Shown here piece by piece: positions 1 through 6,265 of a stretch of 19,677 nt of DNA. Source of the stretch: an uncultured Treponema sp. (lineage in GTDB: Bacteria; Spirochaetota; Spirochaetia; Treponematales; Treponemataceae); the NCBI GenBank assembly GCA_937894335.1, contig CALCRU010000063.1, positions 1 through 19,677 on the forward strand, written 5' to 3'. The first letter of the stretch is position 1. Every line of letters begins with the position of its first letter. Both the position numbers and the translations under genes were made by a program. The notes beneath the pieces are model-generated. The model worked only from the letters and a program-made list of their open reading frames with translations. It did no database searches and was not told the origin of the DNA.

Positions 1-52
1 ATGCACCTCCTAAAATTGAACTTTATTTGTCCAACTTTAGGGGTGCACTTCA
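1..52 (-). mobile_element. Probable left terminus of an IS3-family (IS150-group-like) insertion sequence
   Basis: Read on the minus strand from base 52, the sequence starts TGAAGTGCACCCC and continues with AAAGTTGGACA. This resembles IS3/IS150-group terminal repeats, which begin with TG and usually carry a GTT(G/A)GACA block. Further in, the minus strand reads TTTTAGGAGGTGCAT, a strong Shine-Dalgarno sequence about where the first transposase frame (orfA) of such elements starts. That gene would begin at or just beyond the window edge. The same stretch folds as an imperfect hairpin (TGCACCTCCTAAA against TTTAGGGGTGCA). No transposase coding sequence lies inside the window, so the call rests on the terminus only. 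A plain hairpin or terminator of a gene to the left is the alternative. Confidence 0.45.
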
Positions 53-193
53 GTTAAGGCGGCCCTTTTTTTTCAGATTATGCTATATTTCGTTTTTAGC
101 CTTTAGCCACTTGAAATTTAAAACCATCTCAACAGGATGCACTTCATAAGAGCCAGATGCAAGAGATTGTTTTTTCTTTATTTTTGCATACAA
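53..193. other. Non-coding stretch before the M20 gene
   Basis: AT-rich sequence with no credible reading frame. At 56-73 a tiny AAGG/CCTT stem is followed by eight T residues, which could be a weak terminator for a transcript arriving from the left. The nine bases TGCACTTCA that end the putative insertion-sequence terminus (44-52) recur exactly at 138-146, possibly a remnant of another terminus or chance. Nothing else is recognisable. Confidence 0.4.
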
Positions 194-222
194 TTGCAAA
201 CATGTCTTCAAAGTGATAGACT
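194..222 (+). promoter_or_regulatory. Candidate sigma70-type promoter of the M20 gene
   Basis: TTGCAA (194-199) and TAGACT (217-222) are 17 bases apart, and TGA just before the -10 makes it an extended -10. Transcription would start near 229, leaving a leader of about 15 bases that holds the ribosome binding site AAGGA (234-238). This gene is therefore a leadered exception among the unit-initial genes of the window. Confidence 0.45.
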
Positions 223-243
223 GTATGCGAAAGAAGGAAAACT

Positions 244-1473
244 ATGGCACAGGAATTTGTTCAGCTAAAAGATTACATTGAAGGTCATACCCACGACATG
301 GTGGAACTTGAGTCTCTGCTTACCTCTCATCCGGCACTGGCACCAGAAAACGGCGGTGACGGAGAAAAGGAAAAGTGTGATGCTCTGGAGGACTGGCTTA
401 AGAAAAACGGCATAAGTCGCATAGAGCACTTTGACGCTCCTGACGAAAGGGTAAGCGCAAAAATTCGTCCTAATATGGTGGCAACTATTCCAGGTGCAAA
501 AGACGACTACAACATTTGGGTGTGCGCTCATCTTGATGTGGTTCCAGTAGGAGAGCTTTCTCTTTGGAATACCGATCCTTGGACTGTTGTAGAAAAGGAC
601 GGAAAAATTTACGGTCGTGGTGTTGAAGACAATCAGCAGGGGCTTGTTAGTGGTGTCCTTGCCGCCTTAAGTTTTGTAAAGCAGCACATAATCCCCGAGC
701 ATACAATAAAACTACTTTTTATGGCTGACGAGGAAGTTGGTTCTGCCTACGGAATGAATTTTCTTCTTAGGGAACACAGGGAACTGTTTGCAAAGGAAGA
801 CCTTATTCTTATTCCCGATGGAGGAGACGAAAAGGGCGAGACTATAGAAATTGCCGAAAAGAACATCGCATGGTTCCGCTTTCATACCATTGGAAAGCAG
901 TGTCACGGAAGTCGCCCCGATTTAGGAAAAAATGCAAAACTTGCTGCAGCAGAACTGGCACTTAAAGTTCATGATATGAAAAACGTCTTTAACAAAAACG
1001 ACCCGCTCTTTGACCCGCCGTATTCTACTTTTGAACCAACCATGCAGTTGCAAAATGTTGCTGGTATAAACATGATTCCAGGAGACGATGTCTTTTGTGC
1101 AGACTGCCGTATCAATCCTTGTTACTCTTTGGAACAGGTTCGTGAAGAATTAAAAAAGAGAGTCTTGGCAGTGGAAGAAAAGTACGGAGTAAAAATAGAA
1201 GTGTCTGAAGCTCAGGCAGAAGAAAGTCTTCCCACTCCTTTAGACGCTCCTGTAGTTTTAAAACTTAAGGAAGCCATTAAGGCTGTTCACGGAATAGAGG
1301 CAAAGACCATAGGCATTGGCGGTGGAACTGTTGCTGCAGGGCTTCGTAACTTAGGCTTTAATGCCGTAGTGTGGAGCACCATGGATGAACTTGCCCATCA
1401 GCCTAACGAATATGCCCTAATTAAAAACATAGGCATTGACGCTCTTACCATTGCATACATGGCGGCTAACTGA
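244..1473 (+). CDS. M20-family metallohydrolase (DapE/ArgE-like peptidase or deacylase)
   Basis: Predicted cytosolic two-zinc amidohydrolase of 409 residues. The M20 metal site is complete: AHLDVVP (His96, Asp98), the bridging Asp129 in GVEDN, the catalytic/metal pair Glu163-Glu164 in ADEEVGS, Asp192 in PDGGD and His385 in HQPNE. His221 in the HGSRPD segment marks the lid/dimerisation domain. Family members cleave dipeptides or remove succinyl or acetyl groups from amino acids such as diaminopimelate or ornithine. The substrate cannot be read from sequence, and relatives are variously annotated. The ATG at 244 follows AAGGA (234-238) at a normal distance. Its TGA stop overlaps the ATG of the next gene (TGATG), so the two are probably translationally coupled. 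The neighbouring LpoB-like lipoprotein gives a weak hint of a cell-wall or peptide-recycling role. Confidence 0.88.
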   Translation: MAQEFVQLKDYIEGHTHDMVELESLLTSHPALAPENGGDGEKEKCDALEDWLKKNGISRIEHFDAPDERVSAKIRPNMVATIPGAKDDYNIWVCAHLDVVPVGELSLWNTDPWTVVEKDGKIYGRGVEDNQQGLVSGVLAALSFVKQHIIPEHTIKLLFMADEEVGSAYGMNFLLREHRELFAKEDLILIPDGGDEKGETIEIAEKNIAWFRFHTIGKQCHGSRPDLGKNAKLAAAELALKVHDMKNVFNKNDPLFDPPYSTFEPTMQLQNVAGINMIPGDDVFCADCRINPCYSLEQVREELKKRVLAVEEKYGVKIEVSEAQAEESLPTPLDAPVVLKLKEAIKAVHGIEAKTIGIGGGTVAAGLRNLGFNAVVWSTMDELAHQPNEYALIKNIGIDALTIAYMAAN

Positions 1474-2027
1474 TGAACATGAAAAAATTTCTTCCCGTAA
1501 TTTTTATTTCTCTTCTTGTAGTTTCCTGTGCAAGCACTCCCTCTGCAACAGATTCTTTTGACGGACTTTGGACAAAGCGGGAATGCGCTCAAATAGCCTC
1601 TGATTTTGTTCTGACCTTAGACGAATCTTCCTTTTCAGAAGATTTTTTTAGAAGTCACGGTCAGACTCCTGTGGTGGCAGTAGGCTTCATTTCTACCGTG
1701 GGTGATTTTGAACCTGACGCTGCTCAGTTTGCATCTTACCTTGCTTCCGAGGCTCGTCGTGCAAAGTCATTTACCCTTGAACTTTATGAAAAGAAAGTTT
1801 TTGCCTCTGACACTGACGCAAGAGTGTGGGCTGTAGACAATGGAGTTGATTTTCTTATTTGCGGATGCATAGAGACCCGTGTGGAAGAAAAAGAAAATGC
1901 ACGCCCTGTACGCCGTTATGTTGTTAGCGTGAGCGTGCTTGATCTTGCAAACGACTTTATTAGCGTTTACGACTGGACTGATTCCCACCTTGCAAAAGCT
2001 ATAAGGCGCATTACTGTTACTCAGTAA
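1473..2027 (+). CDS. LpoB-like lipoprotein (putative penicillin-binding-protein activator)
   Basis: 184-residue predicted lipoprotein. A Lys-rich start and hydrophobic core lead to the lipobox VVSC (Cys19). The mature part follows the LpoB pattern: a W-x-D/T-like opening, the strand PVVAVG, a stretch resembling the LpoB segment after its first strand, then NGVDFLICGCI (compare VGADYMLYGNI in E. coli LpoB) and YVVSVSVLDL (compare YKLTLNLMDL). LpoB activates the bifunctional penicillin-binding protein PBP1b from the outer membrane. Whether this protein does so in a spirochaete is inference; other TolB-N-like folds could look similar. The first ATG (1473) overlaps the upstream stop. An ATG two codons later (1479) would give a classical MKK start and is equally plausible. 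The 3' end overlaps the convergent fabF by 11 bases. Confidence 0.62.
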   Translation: MNMKKFLPVIFISLLVVSCASTPSATDSFDGLWTKRECAQIASDFVLTLDESSFSEDFFRSHGQTPVVAVGFISTVGDFEPDAAQFASYLASEARRAKSFTLELYEKKVFASDTDARVWAVDNGVDFLICGCIETRVEEKENARPVRRYVVSVSVLDLANDFISVYDWTDSHLAKAIRRITVTQ

Positions 2028-3279
2028 ACTTCTTTATGACAAGGCAGGCGTTGTGTCCGCCGAATCCCAGTGAGCATGAAGCGGTTGCGTTAATTTCTGC
2101 GGAACAGCCCTTGTTTGGAGTGTAGTCCAGATCGCATCCGTTTTCTGTGTCGGCATTGTCAAGATTTATTGTTGGCGGTACAAAGTTGTCGTTTATTGCT
2201 TTTACGCAGAAGAGGGCTTCTATTGCACCTGCCGCACCTATCATGTGACCGGTCATGCTTTTTGTGGAAGAGACATGCAGTTTCTTTGCGTGCTCTCCAA
2301 ATGCCATCTTAAGAACTTTTGTCTCGCATATGTCGTTGGCCCTTGTTGAAGTTCCGTGGGCATTGTAGTACTGAATGTCTTCTGGCTTAAGGTTTGCATC
2401 CCTAAGGGCTTCTTCTATGGCAAGTTTTGCAATTTCTCCGTCCTTTCGGGGAGCCGTAATGTGGAAGGCATCACTTGAAGAACCGTATCCTGCAAGTTCA
2501 GCGTAAATTTTTGCACCACGCTTTTTTGCATGCTCAAGCTCTTCAAGAATAAGTACTGCCGCTCCTTCTCCCATTACAAAACCGTCCCTGTCTTTGTCAA
2601 AGGGGCGGCTTGCCTTTTCTGGCGCATCGTTAAAGTGGGAAGAAAGTGCCTGTAGGGTAGAGTAGCAGCCTATGCTGAATCCCGTAATGGAAGCTTCTGT
2701 TCCTCCTGCCACGCAAATGTCTGAGCGTCCGCTTCGGATTAAGTCCAGTGCTGTTCCAATTGCATCAGAGCCTGAAGCGCATGCTGTTCCTATGGTAAGG
2801 GCAGGTCCGTGTATGTCAAAGTACATGCTTACATTTGCGGCGGCTTCGTTTGAAAGGAGCATTGGCATTGAAAGCGGCGGTAAGCGAGAAGGACCACCGT
2901 TGGGGTCGTAGTATTTTTTGTAGCTGTCTTCGTAGACATCCATTCCGCCCATGCAACTTCCTATTACAAGTCCTGACTTTTCTTTAGAAATTGTTTCCTT
3001 GGTGTAGCCTGCATCCTGTAAAGCCTGAGCGCTGGCACAAAGAAGAAACTGGGTAAAGCGAGCCATCTTTCTTAAAGCCCTGTGCTCTATTCCGTAACGG
3101 GTTACATCAAGATTTTTTACCTCTGCCGCAATCTGAACCTGATAGTCTGAGGCGTCAAAGAGTGTTATTTTTGAAACTCCGCTCCTTCCGTTTTTTACAG
3201 CCTCCCATGCTTCCTCAGGAGAATTTCCTACGGGAGTTACGGCACCTAATCCTGTTATTACTACTCTTCGTCTCTGCAT
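2017..3279 (-). CDS. fabF: 3-oxoacyl-[acyl-carrier-protein] synthase II (KAS II)
   Basis: Condensing enzyme of type II fatty-acid synthesis, adding malonyl-ACP to acyl-ACP. The 420 residues match the family length. The active-site Cys167 sits in GTACASG, His308 in NAHGTST, Lys340 in SSTKS and His345 in TGHMIGAAG, giving the Cys-His-His set of KAS II. The C-terminal SLGFGGHN motif is also present. The start is supported by N-terminal alignment (RRVVITGLGAVTPVG) and by AGAGGT (3292-3287) seven bases upstream. That ribosome binding site abuts the mraY stop codon: mraY ends 11 bases before fabF, so both are probably one mRNA. No acpP or other fab gene lies nearby. The 3' end overlaps the convergent lipoprotein gene. 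Confidence 0.96.
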   Translation of the reverse strand: MQRRRVVITGLGAVTPVGNSPEEAWEAVKNGRSGVSKITLFDASDYQVQIAAEVKNLDVTRYGIEHRALRKMARFTQFLLCASAQALQDAGYTKETISKEKSGLVIGSCMGGMDVYEDSYKKYYDPNGGPSRLPPLSMPMLLSNEAAANVSMYFDIHGPALTIGTACASGSDAIGTALDLIRSGRSDICVAGGTEASITGFSIGCYSTLQALSSHFNDAPEKASRPFDKDRDGFVMGEGAAVLILEELEHAKKRGAKIYAELAGYGSSSDAFHITAPRKDGEIAKLAIEEALRDANLKPEDIQYYNAHGTSTRANDICETKVLKMAFGEHAKKLHVSSTKSMTGHMIGAAGAIEALFCVKAINDNFVPPTINLDNADTENGCDLDYTPNKGCSAEINATASCSLGFGGHNACLVIKKFTE

Positions 3280-3286
3280 TCGTTTT

Positions 3287-3292
3287 ACCTCT
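3287..3292 (-). promoter_or_regulatory. fabF ribosome binding site fused to the mraY stop codon
   Basis: The minus strand reads CTAGAGGT, where TAG (3293-3291) is the mraY stop and AGAGGT the Shine-Dalgarno of fabF, seven bases before its ATG. It contrasts with mraY itself, which has no such site, and implies coupled translation in an mraY-fabF operon. Confidence 0.7.
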
Positions 3293-4361
3293 AGCGGATT
3301 TTAAAGAATATGCCAAGCAAGGCAACGGTAATCAAAAGCTGAATGCTTATGAATTTTATAAGAACCTGCGTAGGCGACCATCCGCGATTCTTTCGTACAT
3401 GGTCGTGCAGCGGGAACCTTATGTTTTCAAAAATGCTTATGTGGCAGAAGCGTTTAAGGGCAACCTTTAAAAGACCCAAGCCTCCGTCTACAAATATGAT
3501 GGAAGATGTTACAAAAATAAGCAGGGGATTTCCCGTTACCATAACGGCCATTCCAATGTAAAATCCCAAGGCCCTGCTTCCTGCGTCACCCATAAGTACT
3601 GAACTGGGAAAGGCATTGTGCCACAGGTAGCCCATAAGGACGCCTACTAGACAGAAAGTCATTATTGCCCAAGACGCTCCAGAGGGAAGGTGGGGAACAA
3701 GAAGATATTCAGAGATGTCCACATGTCCCAAAACTGCATAAAAAATTATTCCCATTACAAGGAGGGCAAGAAGCACCAGAGAAGAACTTAATCCGTCAAC
3801 TCCGTCGGTGCAGTTTGTTGTGTTTACAGAAGTCCACAAAAGCACCACTGCAATGATTATGTAAAGCCATACGGGTACTGTTACCGAGCCTGAAACAAAG
3901 GGAAGCCAGAACTCCAACTTTCCGCTGTCTGACTGCTTCGTAAGCTGCCATGCAAGAAGTGCCGCCGCTGCCAGTGCAATGACAAAATCTAGCAGGGCCT
4001 TTATGTATTCTCCCCAGCCTTTTTCGCTCCTGTCGTCAAGAAATCCTGTAAGCATCATAAGCCAGGTAAGAAGGAGTGTTCCCATCTGCAAAATGTCCAT
4101 GGGTGCAAATACAAAGCACAAAATGACAAATATGCTAATGAAGACTACACCGCTGCCCGTAGGCTTACCCTTAGCGGCTTCTTTTGTAAGCGTAAATTCC
4201 CTGCCCCTGTCGCTCGGAAGAAATTTGTAAAAGCGAGGAAGAAGTTTTACGGTAATAAAAAAACCTGAATACAACGAAAGCGCAATAAGAACTGCGTTTG
4301 ACTGCAGAAGGCGCATCGGTCCCCATAATTCAGTAAGAATTCCACCCAAATAGTAAAGCAT
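3291..4361 (-). CDS. mraY: Phospho-N-acetylmuramoyl-pentapeptide transferase (lipid I synthase)
   Basis: Integral membrane enzyme moving phospho-MurNAc-pentapeptide onto undecaprenyl phosphate. 356 residues with about ten hydrophobic segments, colinear with E. coli MraY from the first residue. Signatures: GKPTGSG (65-71), the Asp109-Asp110 pair in GFLDDR, NCTDGVDGL (183-191) with Asp186 and Asp189, GDAGSRALG (Asp259), and a late motif at 317-328. The usual His-His-His of that late motif is His319-Asp320-His321 here (PLHDH), and the linker after the DDxxD-like motif differs from proteobacterial enzymes. This could be lineage-specific rather than damage. The gene starts a minus-strand unit with fabF. 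No ribosome binding site is present; a promoter lies directly against the ATG. It is not in the usual mur/ftsW cluster. Confidence 0.92.
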   Translation of the reverse strand: MLYYLGGILTELWGPMRLLQSNAVLIALSLYSGFFITVKLLPRFYKFLPSDRGREFTLTKEAAKGKPTGSGVVFISIFVILCFVFAPMDILQMGTLLLTWLMMLTGFLDDRSEKGWGEYIKALLDFVIALAAAALLAWQLTKQSDSGKLEFWLPFVSGSVTVPVWLYIIIAVVLLWTSVNTTNCTDGVDGLSSSLVLLALLVMGIIFYAVLGHVDISEYLLVPHLPSGASWAIMTFCLVGVLMGYLWHNAFPSSVLMGDAGSRALGFYIGMAVMVTGNPLLIFVTSSIIFVDGGLGLLKVALKRFCHISIFENIRFPLHDHVRKNRGWSPTQVLIKFISIQLLITVALLGIFFKIR

Positions 4362-4367
4362 TGTTCC

Positions 4368-4396
4368 AATATATCAGAATATACCCATTGTTTCAA
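4368..4396 (-). promoter_or_regulatory. mraY promoter, predicted leaderless
   Basis: On the minus strand: TTGAAA (4396-4391), 17-base spacer, TATATT (4373-4368) preceded by TGA (extended -10), then six bases GGAACA and the mraY ATG. Transcription would start at or next to the A of the ATG. Its -35 overlaps the -35 of the divergent aroA promoter through the shared TTGTTTCAA. Confidence 0.7.
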
Positions 4397-4416
4397 GGCG
4401 CAAACTGTGCTATACT
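4388..4416 (+). promoter_or_regulatory. aroA promoter, predicted leaderless
   Basis: TTGTTT (4388-4393), 17 bases, TATACT (4411-4416) preceded by TGC (extended -10), then GATTAC and the aroA ATG at 4423. The six-base gap puts the expected start site on the A of the ATG, and there is no Shine-Dalgarno. It shares its -35 region with the divergent mraY promoter. Confidence 0.75.
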
Positions 4417-4422
4417 GATTAC

Positions 4423-5811
4423 ATGGATATTGTTTCAAGCAGACACAGTCTGTCAGGCAGCATAAGGGTTCCCGGTTCTAAGTCCCATACTATTAGGGCG
4501 CTTGTTCTAGCCTGCCTTGCGGACGGAACTTCACATATTAGAAATCCCCTGCCCAGTGCCGACTGTCTTAGCACTGCAAAAGCCGTACCCCTTATGGGTG
4601 CCTCTATTTCACTTTCTTCTGCGGAAGGAAAACTGCTTGACACTTGGACTGTAGAGGGAGCAGGAAAAGATCTGCATCTTCCCACCAATGTTGTTGACGC
4701 AGGTAACAGCGGTTCCCTCCTGTATTTTCTTTCGCCTCTTGCGGCCACATTTGAAGGAGTTTCTGTCTTTACGGGAGACGAAAGCCTTAGGAGCCGACCC
4801 GTTGATCATGTTGCAGATGTTTTGAATCAGTTGGGGGCAAAGGCCTGCTGTGCCGTACCTGGAAGCAAAACCTGTCCCCTTGTAATTCAAGGTAAGACAA
4901 AAGCGGGAACTGTGCGTACAGAAGGTTCTGTTTCAAGTCAGTATATTACGGGACTTATGCTTTCTGCTCTTCGCATGGACGGCACACTGAACATTGAGCT
5001 TACTGACCCAAAAGAAACTCCCTACCTTACCATGACCCAGTGGTGGCTTGAATCCCTAGGGGCGCAGGTTCATGTTTCTTCAGACTTTAAGTCAATCAGC
5101 GTAAAGGGGCCCTTTATTCCCAAGGGCTTTGACCGAACTATACCTGGAGACTGGGAGGCGGTTGCATTCCCCCTTATTGCGGCCCTTCTTACAGACAGCG
5201 ACATTACAATAGAACATGTTGACTCAAGCGGAACCCAAGGTGATGATGCCATTGTGGCCCTGCTTCAGAGTGTGGGTGCGGACATAGACTGGAACCGTGA
5301 AACAGAAAGCCTTCGCGTAAGGGGAGGAAAAAAATCCCGTAACGGAATGGGGCTTCTTTCCACAAAAAACTTACCCGATGGAGTTCTTCGTGCAAACCTT
5401 TCGGGCTACCCCGATGCAGTGTGCGCACTTTCTGCAATCGCCTGTTTTATAGAAGGAAGAACAATTATAGAAGACATTGCAGTATGCCGCAGAAAGGAAA
5501 CCGACAGAATTAGCGTAATAACAAAAGAACTTACAAAACTGGGTGCGGAAGTTGAAGAAGGAAAAGACTTCCTTATAATAAATGGACACTCACCCTTGAA
5601 GACGGACGGAAGTAAAAATCCTAACTTTACCCTGCACGGTGGCACTGTGGAATCCTACCTTGATCACCGCATGGCTATGTCTCTTTCCTGTCTGGGACTT
5701 GGACTTCCTGCAGAAGAAAAACTTATCGTAAGAAATGCAGAATGCTGTTCCGTAAGCTTTCCCAATTTCTTTGACGCAATGAACGGACTGGGGGCAGACT
5801 TCCATGAATAA
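4423..5811 (+). CDS. aroA: 3-phosphoshikimate 1-carboxyvinyltransferase (EPSP synthase)
   Basis: Shikimate-pathway enzyme joining PEP to shikimate-3-phosphate. 462 residues; the N-terminus aligns with E. coli AroA from Met1. Present: PGSKSHTIRA (Lys20, Ser21, Arg25), RPVDHV after SLRS (an Arg matching Arg124), SSQYITG (171-177), YPDAV (Asp331), CRRKETDRI (Glu359, Arg362) and LDHRMAMS (His415, Arg416). Two usually conserved PEP-site neighbours are changed: the Arg of the GNxGTxxR signature is Tyr101 in GNSGSLLYFL, and the Lys of the late K-[ST]-F-P motif is Val444 in SVSFPNF. Activity is likely but the protein is divergent, possibly altering PEP or glyphosate handling. It begins a two-gene unit and overlaps the next gene by eight bases. 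Confidence 0.93.
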   Translation: MDIVSSRHSLSGSIRVPGSKSHTIRALVLACLADGTSHIRNPLPSADCLSTAKAVPLMGASISLSSAEGKLLDTWTVEGAGKDLHLPTNVVDAGNSGSLLYFLSPLAATFEGVSVFTGDESLRSRPVDHVADVLNQLGAKACCAVPGSKTCPLVIQGKTKAGTVRTEGSVSSQYITGLMLSALRMDGTLNIELTDPKETPYLTMTQWWLESLGAQVHVSSDFKSISVKGPFIPKGFDRTIPGDWEAVAFPLIAALLTDSDITIEHVDSSGTQGDDAIVALLQSVGADIDWNRETESLRVRGGKKSRNGMGLLSTKNLPDGVLRANLSGYPDAVCALSAIACFIEGRTIIEDIAVCRRKETDRISVITKELTKLGAEVEEGKDFLIINGHSPLKTDGSKNPNFTLHGGTVESYLDHRMAMSLSCLGLGLPAEEKLIVRNAECCSVSFPNFFDAMNGLGADFHE

Positions 5812-6265
5812 ATTTATCCGTAGTGTTCAGTCTGATTCAGCCTCTTATGAGGAACCAAAGGCTCTTTCCCTGCTAAGGACTATTGTGTTTGCCGTCCTTT
5901 GTTCGGTATGCCTTCTTTTGTATTCCTTTCTGATTTTTACTTCTACAACTTGGCCCGTTGTTTTTGCAGGCGCCACATTTCTTTTTTTTGTCCTGACTGT
6001 CGCTCTTTGGAGCCGCTGCCCCAAGGTAAAGCCAGCCCTTAGGAAAGACTTTGTTTTTTCCATGCCAGTGCATTCCTTTGTAAGGCCCCGCTTAGCATAC
6101 AGAGTAAGCCGCTTTTTTGTAATTTTGGGAATAATTTTTTTCTGCGCTGGAAACTGTGTGCTTTCTGTTTTTGAACTTAGGGAACCCCTGCTTACGCTCT
6201 TTTTCTGTGCCGCCGCCGCCATTGCCCTTACGACTTACGGAACTGTTCTTAAGAGAGAGCGCTAG
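5804..6265 (+). CDS. Hypothetical inner-membrane protein with four predicted transmembrane helices
   Basis: 153 residues, not recognised. Hydropathy by eye gives a soluble, charged N-terminus of about 22 residues, then helices near 24-46, 51-69, 105-124 and 129-147. A basic loop with many Arg/Lys residues lies between helices 2 and 3, and the C-terminus (KRER) is basic, consistent with cytoplasmic loops. The ATG overlaps the aroA stop region by eight bases, so it is almost certainly cotranscribed and translationally coupled with aroA. Its TAG stop is embedded in CTAG shared with the stop of the convergent HD-GYP gene. No catalytic motif is visible. Confidence 0.75.
   Translation: MNKFIRSVQSDSASYEEPKALSLLRTIVFAVLCSVCLLLYSFLIFTSTTWPVVFAGATFLFFVLTVALWSRCPKVKPALRKDFVFSMPVHSFVRPRLAYRVSRFFVILGIIFFCAGNCVLSVFELREPLLTLFFCAAAAIALTTYGTVLKRER

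Noticed and set aside
3..44. Hairpin near the left edge read as an intrinsic terminator
   Set aside because: No T-run follows the stem directly; the match to an IS3-type end plus ribosome binding site explains the symmetry better.
5845..6222. 125-codon open frame on the minus strand opposite the four-helix membrane protein
   Set aside because: The plus frame has coherent transmembrane helices and is coupled to aroA; the antisense product is a basic low-complexity sequence.
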